Shown one piece after another: positions 11,663 through 21,289 of a stretch of DNA of 64,000 bases. The stretch comes from Scatophagus argus. Lineage: Eukaryota; Chordata; Actinopteri; Scatophagidae. The stretch is taken from assembly GCF_020382885.2 (NCBI RefSeq), contig NC_058496.1, positions 3,774,501 through 3,838,500 on the forward strand, in the 5' to 3' direction. The position numbers and the translations under genes are program-made. Within the stretch, counting starts at the first letter, position 1. Every line of letters begins with the position of its first letter. The notes under the pieces are model-generated. The model was not told the origin of the DNA, ran no database searches, and saw nothing but the letters and a program-made list of their open reading frames with translations.

Positions 11663-12631
11663 TGCTACTGCACTGCTTTATGGGGACATTTACAAAACCA
11701 CAAACCATTTTGGGTCTTAAGAGAAAGGGATGATTTTATTCTTATTTTAGCACTTCCTCTCATGTTATGAGACCCACTTTGGCCTGTCCTGCCCCATTTC
11801 TATTCCATCCCGACTCCTGTGAAGGCAGAGCCAGACAATGCATTCAAAGCTTGAATATATTTGGTACCAATAAGTATTGATTATCTCTATTTATTAACAA
11901 ATACAAAACCAGTGCTGACTTTCCTCTCACTCTCCCGTAAATGAGTGGGGTATTTTACTTTCTCGGTTGTTTTGTATGACCTGTGAACTACTGGGCACTT
12001 TTTGCCGGCACGTGACTTTTTTGGATTATACTTTGTCTTATTTTCTTATCACATTTTCATTGTAAATTTAAGAATTTTCTTTCCTTGATAGAATTAGTCT
12101 GAACTAGCCAACTAACCAAACTAGATTTCTCCACAGAGTAGCTGTGCCACAGTCCAACTGTTTTTACTGTTCAGTAATGGTAGCTCACCCAACTTTGAGT
12201 CTCAGGTAAACATTTTAACTCACATTAAAAACCAAGCTTGTGGTCATTTACAATGAAAAGGTGGTGCCCAGTCAGGCCTTTTGTCACATTTCTTTGAGGT
12301 TATGAGTTGTCAGCAGTCACGCCAAAGTTATTTACGTAACTATTAGATAAATCTGTTGAAGGCATATATATATCAGCCTGGCATATTTTTCTGCCTCATG
12401 AGTACGTTTGGTACATAATCTGCGTGATTCTGAATGCAGGAATTTTCACCCTGTTATAATTAGTACTACTACTACTACTACTAATACTACTATTACTTGA
12501 AGTAAATGATCTAAATAATTATTCTACCACCGATTTCAGGCTTGAATATGCCAGGCCCTGAATCACGACAGCAGCTGTGACAGTGAAGGCAGTCAATCCA
12601 ACTCCTGTGAGGCTAGAAAGTACAAAAAGCT
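11663..12631 (+). other. 3' UTR of the phosphatase and convergent gap to tgoln2
   Basis: AT-rich sequence following the dusp18 stop codon. It includes a short (ACT)n-like run near 12462-12490. No canonical AATAAA was found soon after the stop; ATTAAA occurs near 12223. The opposing tgoln2 transcript seems to end at about 12620, so the two 3' ends are close or overlap. Confidence 0.4.
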
Positions 12632-12637
12632 TTTATT
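12632..12637 (-). terminator. tgoln2: Poly(A) signal of tgoln2 (candidate)
   Basis: TTTATT on the plus strand, that is AATAAA on the minus strand, in the context TAAAATAAAAGC. It lies about 2 kb downstream of the tgoln2 stop, so it implies a long 3' UTR from 14680 to about 12615. Nearer alternatives may be used. Confidence 0.35.
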
Positions 12638-13676
12638 TTAGAATCAGTACTCTTCTTCATTGGTTCAGTACACACACATTTGTGCATTCCAACATTTGAA
12701 AGACAGCAGGAAGTTTTGAGCAAACATCCTTTCCAAACAAAGGGAAATAAATATCTTATACATGGTTATTTAGTTATGTGGCCATTAAACAGCTTCAAAA
12801 CATGCTAAGATCAGACAAGACCGTATGGAAGGTGTTTTCTAACCAGTTCTGATGCTTATATCACTCATGAGAGCAATGGGTTGTAAACTAACTGGCTTAT
12901 AAAAAATGCTGATTTTTTTCACAATAAAAATATATAAGATGGAATTTTGACTCAATTTGGTGATATTTCATAGCCTTTTTTTACAGAAAGTGACGACATC
13001 AAGATTCACACACTGAATTAATACTGGTCACAATTTGGCACGTCTGTCATCTTTGAACAGAAACAACATACATCAGCTCAACAGGAAAGATTTAATCTTG
13101 TGTAGTAGTGGTCAACCCATCACCGGAGACAAACTGTTTCCCAATAGTGCAGTCCCAACAGGCAAAATGCAGCTGTTGGCCAATTTCCTCATTAAAAAAA
13201 AAAACAAAACAGTTTTTGGGTTAAAACAAGTAACAGTTTCAATGCAAAACAACAAGTGGCACAAGTTAACTTTTAACCAAAGTGTCCATAAGGTCACCCG
13301 CCTTACAGTCTACAGTCAACCAGCATTTTGCCTTGATGTTCAGTCTGAATAAATAAAGAGTCGTTTACATGTGTGCCCAACAACACGACAGCAGCTATTC
13401 AGTTGTTTAGTTGTATTTAAAAAGACTGATTCAGCATACAGCTTGTCTAACAGGGTGCATGCTAAAATTATTAGTATGAATCAATTTGCAATCTTGGTGC
13501 TTCAAGAGTTGGATTACCCCAGGTGAGCTGTATGAAACCGTTTTATGTTGTTTTAAAACTAGTCCCCAGCTTTATCAGCTGTTCAGCAAAGCTCCAGAAA
13601 TGTTCTGTGGACTAAGAAACTTCACCAGACTTTTCATTGGCACAGGCGGGTGGGGCTTTTCATTTTTGGTGAACTG

Positions 13677-14060
13677 TTCCTTTAATGGTCCAGCGTGTAG
13701 GATTTAGCAGCCTCCAGTGCTGAGGTAGCAACCAGCTGAATGCCTCTCCCTTCACCCCTGCCTTCCGACTTGTGCAAGAGAAACAATGTGAGCCTTCAAT
13801 TAACATCAAGATGCAAAAGGCCTGAAAAGAGCCACTGCTGGATTGTCCATCCTGGGCTACTGTGAAAATACAGCAGTGCAACATGGTGAACTGCATGAAA
13901 AGGACCTGCTCCCTCTGTAGGTATGAAGGGCTCATTCTAAGGTAAGGGAAATACAATAATTATTAGTTTCTGGTGATTATACCCAAATAAAAATATATTC
14001 TGAATATTATACTCCATTGCTGTCAGTAAACCCCCCAAATCCAACACACTGAACCTTAAA
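13677..14060. mobile_element. MITE (GTCCAGTGTGTAGGATTTAG family) inside the tgoln2 3' UTR
   Basis: About 380 bases bounded by an imperfect inverted repeat: CTTTAATGGTCCAGCGTGTAGGATTT at the left and the complement of CTTTAAGGTTCAGTGTGTTGGATTT at the right. The interior has no transposase frame. I recognise this end sequence as a short non-autonomous element widespread in percomorph genomes; the superfamily is not certain. It lies downstream of the tgoln2 stop, so it probably sits in the mature 3' UTR. Confidence 0.6.
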
Positions 14061-14680
14061 GAGTTGAAGTGGGTGAGCATTTAGCTAAAATCTAATTTAG
14101 ACAATAAAGTTTGCCATTACATTCATCTTGACGGGACCATGTGGTTATGCAAAAATCCCACTGGGATCATTTTGAACATTTAAATGGACTCTTGATAGAT
14201 TTTATCTGACAGACATCTAAAAACAACCTCAGAAATTGTACACAGCTGCTATTTTACAATGATTCAGATGGCTTATTTAGGTGCATCGTGCAATGGCTAG
14301 CTCGCTGTGCAAACAAGTCTGGAATCCAAAGAGCTAATATTTTTTTCTGCTACTGAATTATCCTGAGTAAGAACCTTAGCCAGGTCAAATTACAAGATTG
14401 CTTAATAGAAGTGGAATAACGACACAAGTGCAAACACAGCATGCTTATTTTACCTTCACTGCACTTCACTAATTCCTTCAATAAGGCAACAGTGTCATCT
14501 GCATAGTCATACAACAAGCATTTAAACCACACATATTAGAAGAATGTCCCCCTAAACAAAACAAGGTGAAATCAATGCTGAGTACACTAGGAGAATATTT
14601 AACACCAGTTTCCACTTGCCCACTTCTCACACAACCCCCAGTGTATTCAACCGCTCAAGGCTTCAAGAAATTACTTGAGA

Positions 14681-14686
14681 TCACAT
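14681..14686 (-). CDS. tgoln2: tgoln2 terminal exon: only Met codon and stop coding
   Basis: After the donor CAGCAA|GTAAGT at 14771, the next good acceptor on the minus strand is CATTTTCTTTCAG at 14687. It is followed by ATG TGA, so the last exon adds one residue and the stop. Phase fits (0). The remainder of the exon is 3' UTR. Confidence 0.7.
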   Translation of the reverse strand: M

Positions 14687-17187
14687 CTGAAAGAAAATGA
14701 AGAGAATTAAAAACAAAATATGAAATGAAAGTGTATTTTGTGTTTATATGTCTTTATATCAACAACTTACTTGCTGTTCCAACTTCTGGTATTCTGTGGA
14801 TTTAGGTCGGCGTGAGGATCTGGATTTCTTTCCTTCCAAAACAAAGGCAATAATCTGGCAGGGGAATAAAAAGAGAAGGACATATTGGCACTTGTCTGTT
14901 GTATGAAGCCTGGATTACAGTACAAGTGTAACAAGATAAAATTCAACAAGCAGCCTCTAAGAGGTCCAGGCTGAAACTGAGAAGCATACATTTATATACA
15001 TTTACATATTTAAGACCATAACGCAACAGTAAATGGGAATCAATCCTGGCTATGTAAAGGGTAAAACTACAACATACACTTTGTTTTAGAGATGCTGTTA
15101 GCAAGATTATGTATTTTCAATCTTCTCATCTAACTCTTCACAACAAAACAAATAATTTCCTCAAATGCCCAACTACTCTTTTAAATTTGTCATCCGCCTG
15201 TCTGAGACAAGAAGTCGGCAGAAACGTGGATATGCACAGAATGTTTCAGAGAGGGCTGAGGGAAAATTACCTTCCGCTTGTTGTGGTAAGTGATGTAAAG
15301 CACTGCCACCAGCACAGCTGTAGAGACAAGGTACGCAAAGAAATGACTGTTTTCGGTCTCATCGTTTAAACCAGATGGGTCATACTGCGTTTTCTCTGTT
15401 TCCGCATTTCTTGTTCCCTCTTCCTCTGGCTTTTCCTCCTCATTGCCATTATCCCCTGCCGGGCTTTCCTCTGTGGCGTTATTTCCTCCTGTCTGTTCCT
15501 TATTGATATCGTTCCCTCCGGTCTGTTCCTTGTCGACATCATTTCCTCCTTTGCTCTTCTTATTAGTGTCCTTTCCGTTTGTCTTCTCCTCATTAGCAGG
15601 CTCCCCTTCTGGCTCTACCCCATCTTTGTCTCCTGGCGCTGCAGGTTTCACTACATTTTGATCTGTAGTCTTAGCGTCTTTTTCCCCAGTTGTCGGTGTG
15701 TCTGCACCTCCCTCATTTCCTTCATTTGAATCCCCCTCAGTCTGACTTTTCTGATGTGCCTGAGAACCAGGTCCCTGTCCCTGTTTGGAATCAGTTTTTG
15801 TTTTGTTGCTGTTGTCATTCCCATGATCCTTAACGTCTGCTGAATCTGGTCTGTTTGTTGCCTCTAATGTCCTGTTCATTTCATCCTTGTCAGGCTTGGC
15901 CTGGGGCAGATTTGGTACTTTGCTCCCTGCTGGCAATGTATCATTACTTTCACCATGGTGAACTGGTTTTTCAGTCTCTGCTGTGTTGTTAACAGGCTGT
16001 CCATCTTTCACCTTATTAGTAGCAGTTATGTTTTCATTCTTCCTTGCTGGTGGACCGTCATTGCCACTTTGAACCAATTTTTTTTCCTGTGCTGTAGTTT
16101 CTGTAAATAAGAAAAACAACTGAAAAAGCAGCAGAACACATGGCATGATGACAGTAACAGAAAAACAGAGAATTTAATGTCATCTAATAATAAACACCAT
16201 GAATGGGGCCTTTGTGAGTTCTGTATTGCTGACCTACATACATCTGTTTGCTTGGCCTCATTATTTTTTCCTCTGTTTCCACTGAAAACTTCTGAATCTT
16301 AGTTTGCCCCACTCGTCGTGTCTGTCCTTGTTTCTTGTTGTTAATGTGCTTGGTCTTCTTCCTGTCAGCTTTCACAGCTTGGCTACATTAGTCGTGATGA
16401 TTCTGTTAGGCGATTAAATTATATGCAATAAAAAGCATTATTGGTATTACAGGTCATAACATTAAGGTTAAGAAAATATAAGAGCTGGTTTGCTGGACAG
16501 GATTAATAATAATATTAATAATAATTAAAAATGTACTGTTAATACAGCACAGATTCCTACAAACTAATTGATAACTTGATACAGGAAAGTGAAGTAGAAT
16601 TTCAATGTGAGTGTGCCGTTTGGACGTTTAGTTAAGCTGCTATATGGTTGGAGGCGACAGGCTTGAGAAACGTCGACGGGGGTGTTTGGTGGGGGAGGTG
16701 GATGAGGAAGGTGGAGTCTCTTAACAAATCAATCCGGTCAGGCTTGTAGCCAGCAGCCAGGACACATACAGTATCACTCATATCGTTTTTGTTCTACATG
16801 TTTCGATTTAATGTCATGTCATATTTATTTTATGTTTGCAAACTAAAACTAATCCATTGTTTGTGGTGGAGACTGGGCTAATTTAGCTTCTTTTTCACAA
16901 AACGTATTTATACGTAAAATCAAAATCATTCATCCTCACACTGACACTTTGAAATTGACAATTAGCTCCTCATAGCTCAGTGAATACAACTAATAGTTCT
17001 GCGATAAAACGGTGGACAGCTAACTAGCTTAAAATGAGCTAACATGGACTGCGGGGGAGTCGGACGTTTCCCCGAATAGCCTTTTAATCTGAGGGAGCCC
17101 CACGTCGCCTGGCGATTCAAAACTCCACTCACCTCCGACCAAACAGCAACACAGAAATGCTGTGAGTAGCAGGAGAGCCGTCCTCAT
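14681..17187 (-). CDS. tgoln2: Trans-Golgi network integral membrane protein 2 (TGN38/46)
   Basis: Four coding exons on the minus strand: 17187-17133, 16100-15271, 14854-14771 and 14686-14681, giving 324 residues. All junctions are GT-AG and in frame. Exon 1 encodes a signal peptide ([18 protein letters not shown]). Exon 2 encodes a long, acidic, Lys/Asn/Glu-rich lumenal domain with several N-X-T sequons (NIT, NNT, NDT, NRT, NKT, NAT), a short tandem repeat ([30 protein letters not shown]) and one transmembrane segment at about 272-291. Exon 3 encodes the highly conserved cytoplasmic tail beginning [12 protein letters not shown] and ending with the YXXPhi sorting signal YQKL (317-320). In mammals this tail motif drives retrieval from the plasma membrane to the trans-Golgi network through AP-2 and related adaptors. 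The lumenal part is fast-evolving and is recognisable only by composition; the tail makes the call firm. Confidence 0.92.
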
Positions 17188-18546
17188 TGTGTCCGCACGA
17201 CAACCAAAACACAAAGCGAATCTATTTAAATTTGTCTCTCCTTCGGGCCAGGCTCACGCCACAATCTGCGTTGACAAATACAAGCTGACAGGTTGGAAGG
17301 TTTGATTATAAATCCTGTTCCTACATCCGTGTGCGAACCAGTCTGCTCTTCTTCTGCGGATGTAAACACGAGGGTAGACTTTGCTGCCACCTAGAGGTTG
17401 ACCGCTAAGCTGGTTTTTGCTGAGCCAGTTTTACGATGTGTACCGGTACTTTGTGTTGCTATGTTTGCAGCTGAGTAATGTTTTCCATGACTGGTGGAAA
17501 GTACTTTTACTCAAGTAATGTAATGTAATGTAATAACAAATCCAGCTGCATTCGATTGAATTTCCTTGAGATAACCATGACCTGGATGAATGAGAATATT
17601 CACAGGCTTATTGTGTGCTAATTTATATTTTTGCTCCACCACATTTCAGAGGGAAATATTGAACTCCACTGCATTTCTTTTACAGCTCTAATAAGTTAGG
17701 ATTTTACATTTAAAATAACCATATGATCATCTTATAAAATGGAATTTGTTAGTTGTTAAACCTGTGGCTTGTCTAGTTTGGCTACATTGTCATGTCTCAG
17801 ATGTTTGTAAGATGTTTTTCTCCCTCTAAACCATTCAGATAGTTTCATTTAAATCACTGTTCAAATCCCATCCATCCATCCATTTTCTATACCACTTATC
17901 CGTCAGGGTCACGGGCTGTTCAAATCGCAAAGAGACCAAACTGTGAAAAATGTCACTAAAAAAGATTTGAAAAGTTCAAAATATTGACAGAAAGGTTTGT
18001 GTCAAAACTTGTTATTTCTTCCTTTAAGTTAATCATCTTAAGACTGCTGAGGTTTCTTTTCTGACCCTGGCCTCCATTCATCAAGTTTATTTTGTACAGA
18101 TTTTGAGACAAGACTTTAACACTTGCATAAGTCAAAATGATTATATTCATGACTTAAATTTTGCTCTGTCATTTACTTAGATATCACTATATTATTCAGG
18201 AGTTTTTGCTAATTAAAACATTGTAGTTTTGACATATTTTTCATGTTCAAATTCACTCTTGCCTTTGGCTAAGTGTTATATATTAGGCTAACTAGCTTAG
18301 TTAGCTATTAAAATCAAATCACCATAAGCAGGTCAATATCATGTGTCTGCGTGGTGTGTGAATTAAACCAGCAGTAAAGCCTACAGGATGTGCCGCAATT
18401 GCAAAAAAAAAAAAAAAAACAGTTCTCTGCTTCCCTGTTTGACTGGGGAAAATACCTTTCAAACCTTTTATTTTACAGCTGCTGTTGCTGCTTCTAGGTC
18501 TGCATGACGCCAGCTGGGGGCGCTGTTTGTCACAAAATTCTGATTT
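17188..18546. other. tgoln2 promoter side and repeat-bearing gap
   Basis: Upstream of the tgoln2 start. It includes a common fish repeat fragment with CCATCCATCCATTTTCTATACC and CAGGGTCACGGG at about 17870-17917, and a poly(A) run at 18402-18418. A CCACCTAGAGGTTG near 17388 weakly resembles a CTCF core. No gene is supported. Confidence 0.4.
18509..18525 (+). promoter_or_regulatory. CTCF-like site, forward
   Basis: GCCAGCTGGGGGCGCTG is a strong match to the CTCF core in forward orientation. The flanks (GCATG upstream, TTTG-TCACAAA downstream) recur around the site at 22403, suggesting both derive from one repeat family. Confidence 0.45.
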
Positions 18547-18946
18547 TGATCTCTCTGATTTTCAAGGATTCAAGGAACTTTATTGTCATACCTGCTCACA
18601 TTCACATGTTTCACACATTCATATTTTTTATTTCATTCACAACACAACTGTGACTGTTTAAATACTATTCAGTCAGCCTATACAGCCTCACTGTCTTTTT
18701 TAAATCTTCTGTAATCATCTTAAAATATTAAGTCAAGTCAGGCCAAGTGGATCTTTATTGCCATTTCAGTTGTTTATGTAGTACAATGAAGAGTGAAATG
18801 GGACAATGTTCCTCCTGGGACCAGGTGCTATGTTATGCTACACAAAAGGTCAAAGTTTATACATGCTACACCTCTATACATAAGACAACCTGTACATAAC
18901 TGTACATAGTGCAAACAACAAGACTATACATAACATCAAGATGATG
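18547..18946 (-). repeat. Minus-strand LINE/SINE tails
   Basis: Two stretches read on the minus strand like LINE or SINE 3' ends: the complement of GGAACTTTATTGTCATACC near 18577 and of GGATCTTTATTGCCATTTC near 18749. Both match the AATAAAG-type ends of L2-like elements elsewhere in the window. The sequence between 18780 and 18946 is CA/TA-rich repeat-like DNA. Family identity is tentative. Confidence 0.4.
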
Positions 18947-20007
18947 GTTCAGTTCTACACGGCCATCATTGAGTCCATCCTCACCTCCTCCATCACCGTG
19001 TGGTACGCTGGGGCCACTGCCAGGGACAAGCTCAGACTGCAGCGTGCTGTGCGCTCTGTTTGTTATGAATTTGTTTCAGCGACTGTGGTGTGACTGTACC
19101 CCCAAGAGAGACGTAAAGCACCGGAGAAACTCATAGTGTGTGCAAATGTAGGTGTAACTCTGCTTATTCTTCTCCAAAATATATTATCTACTGGTGGCTA
19201 AATCATTAGAGACCTCAGTAAATAGAGAGAGGACTTCACCACAGGGGAGTGGGAGAGGGCCTGAGTCAAGGCACAGCCACAAACGGTGATTAAACTCCTG
19301 CAGTACATCTGGTTCATGCGTACATATATGACCCCAAATAAACCTAACAAATTTGGCAGTGCTGTACCAGATGTTTGTATAAAAGGTACAATTTTTCACT
19401 GTTTGTGGCAGTACTATCAAATCAAAAAATGTTGGCCAACAGAGTCATTGTGCTAGCCTGGAAGCAGGTGAATGGGCCCAGGACAGGCAAATGGTTTTCA
19501 GAATTAATAATGACTTTGCCTTTAGAAAAGATTACTTATGTGATGAAGGGTAAGCATGCTCTGACTCTTTGAGAAACTCCCTTCAGGCAGGAGGTTACGG
19601 TCCATTCGGACCAAAGCCTCACACCACAAGAACAGCTTCTTTCTCTCTGCTGTTGGGCTGTTGAACACCAACTGACTAACATGCTGCTCTGCACTTTAGT
19701 TACTTCAGTACAGGAACTGATTTCTGCTCATGTCATTATCCACCTGCTGACCATTTGCACTGTTTACCTCACCTACTTGCACGACACTTCCACCCTGCAC
19801 TACCTCACTTTTGGACTACCTCCAGAACCATATTTATTTTACTTATCTTATTTTATTTTGATTTACCTTATTCTATTTTATTTTATTTTATTCTACTATT
19901 ATATTCTACTCGTTACGTTCTATGTATGCACCAATCACCAAGTCAAATTCCTAGTAATGTGAAACCTCTTCACTTACAATGGCAATAAAGACGTTTCTGA
20001 TTTCTGA
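18947..20007 (+). mobile_element. L2-like LINE relic carrying a duplicated gene exon (copy A)
   Basis: 18947-19056 encodes the C-terminal end of an L2-type reverse transcriptase (MMVQFYTAIIESILTSSITV, then WYAGATARDKLRLQRAVRS). At 19057 it switches abruptly to sequence matching the membrane gene's terminal exon, 3' UTR and downstream DNA (copy B at 23809). At about 19570 it returns to the L2 3' end (AGGAGGTTACGGTCCATTCG, AAGAACAGCTTCTTTC) and ends GGCAATAAAGACG. Relative to copy B it lacks about 40 bases after the exon and has about 90 extra bases near 19190-19290. No intact open frame remains. Confidence 0.75.
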
Positions 20008-20207
20008 AGAGAAAAACAGTAAACACAAACAGCACTGGATAGCCTTGATTGTGCTGGAAAAAAAACAACAAGGTAGGTATGATTGACACTTGGAACGACC
20101 AAGATAAATGCTTATAAGTAAGGGTGGTGAAATTGTCAGAAATAGCCTGGGTCTCTGTGTTAAGTATGGAAATTTCTCTTTATTTTGTTGTAGTTCCGGG
20201 ACTAGTT

Positions 20208-20245
20208 TACTAGGTGGCGTACGTAGCCTACGTAGCCTTACGTAT
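20208..20245 (+). promoter_or_regulatory. TACGTA-rich segment near the presumed start of the membrane gene
   Basis: Three closely spaced ACGTA cores (GCGTACGTAGCCTACGTAGC, then TTACGTAT) precede a probable non-coding first exon. The motif is palindromic and CpG-containing, so it stands out from the AT-rich surroundings. No specific factor is assigned. Confidence 0.3.
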
Positions 20246-20249
20246 TTTA

Positions 20250-20358
20250 AGTCATATGGGTGACAAAAGGAGTGAGAAGCGGCTCCCTACGCAGAATATC
20301 GTTGGCTGGTAGACGGTGAATCGGATCCGCCTCGCGCGAAACGCAGACTGACTGAAGT
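20250..20358 (+). other. Probable non-coding exon 1 of the membrane-protein gene
   Basis: GC-richer segment ending CTGAAGT|GTAAGT at 20358/20359, a strong 5' splice site. The next acceptor in the right place is CTGTTCCAG at 21215-ish, opening the exon that holds the start codon (21290). The transcription start is not visible; the left limit is a guess. Confidence 0.4.
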
Positions 20359-21289
20359 GTAAGTACACTGTGGAAATATATTTAAGATTAGTTGTCACAG
20401 ATCACTTGTTTACATTCTTTAGGTTTAATCTCATAATTTGATCTCGAGGTTTTGCTGCAGGTGAAGATCTGCTTCGGCTTCTGATCATACATGACAAGAT
20501 TAATTGAACGCTACACCCGCTAGGCATTCTTTATTACAGAAGTTTAACTTTTTAATTCATATTCACCCACGTTTATCGCCGCTCATATTCCGAGCTGTCC
20601 TTAATGAGGCAGCCGTTAAATTTCGTTTAAGCTCCGGGGCACGTAGTGCTCAGTACATGTTGAACAATTAGAGAACGGAGACCTCTGAGGACAACACCCT
20701 TAACTTTCAACCCAATAGGGTTGCCACTTGCCAGTGCGGGCAAATGACACTGGTCTGTGAAAAGATTAAATTTCTTTTTAATACCACTTTGAATTCGGAG
20801 GGAAAGTTTATGGATATGAGATTAGACGACTTTTATTATGAAATTCATAGTTGACACTACATGTACATGTAGGAACAGGAACTTTCCCTTTCATATCGAT
20901 TTGAAAGCAACAGAAATAGCCCATTCAGATCCACTTAGAAGGCTTTAATTTTGAAATGCTACATTATAACTTCCTGTTCTCGCCGCAGTTTATTCTATAG
21001 TCAGTCAGTGGCGTCGACGACGTTGGAATTTCACCCTTCATTAATAAAGATCGGTGTTGTTGCGCGTCTTGAACCAGTTCAGCCGAGTAACTACAGGAAG
21101 TTCACGCATGTTTATGTCATGTTCCTTGTCTGTTAAGTGTTTTATTTTTTCCTCATGTTTCATGTCTTGTTTTCCTGTTTTATTTTGTGATCACTCACCT
21201 CTGTCTCTGTTCCAGGTTAGTGGAACCACATCCGTCCCGGCAGCAGGATCGGGTTTTGTGATCGAGTCTTCTCAAAGCTCATCTCTAAC

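Noticed and set aside
19681..19988. Repeated open frame MLLCTLVTSVQELISAHVII (also at 24364)
   Set aside because: It is the 3' end of an L2-like LINE present in both duplicated copies, not a host gene.
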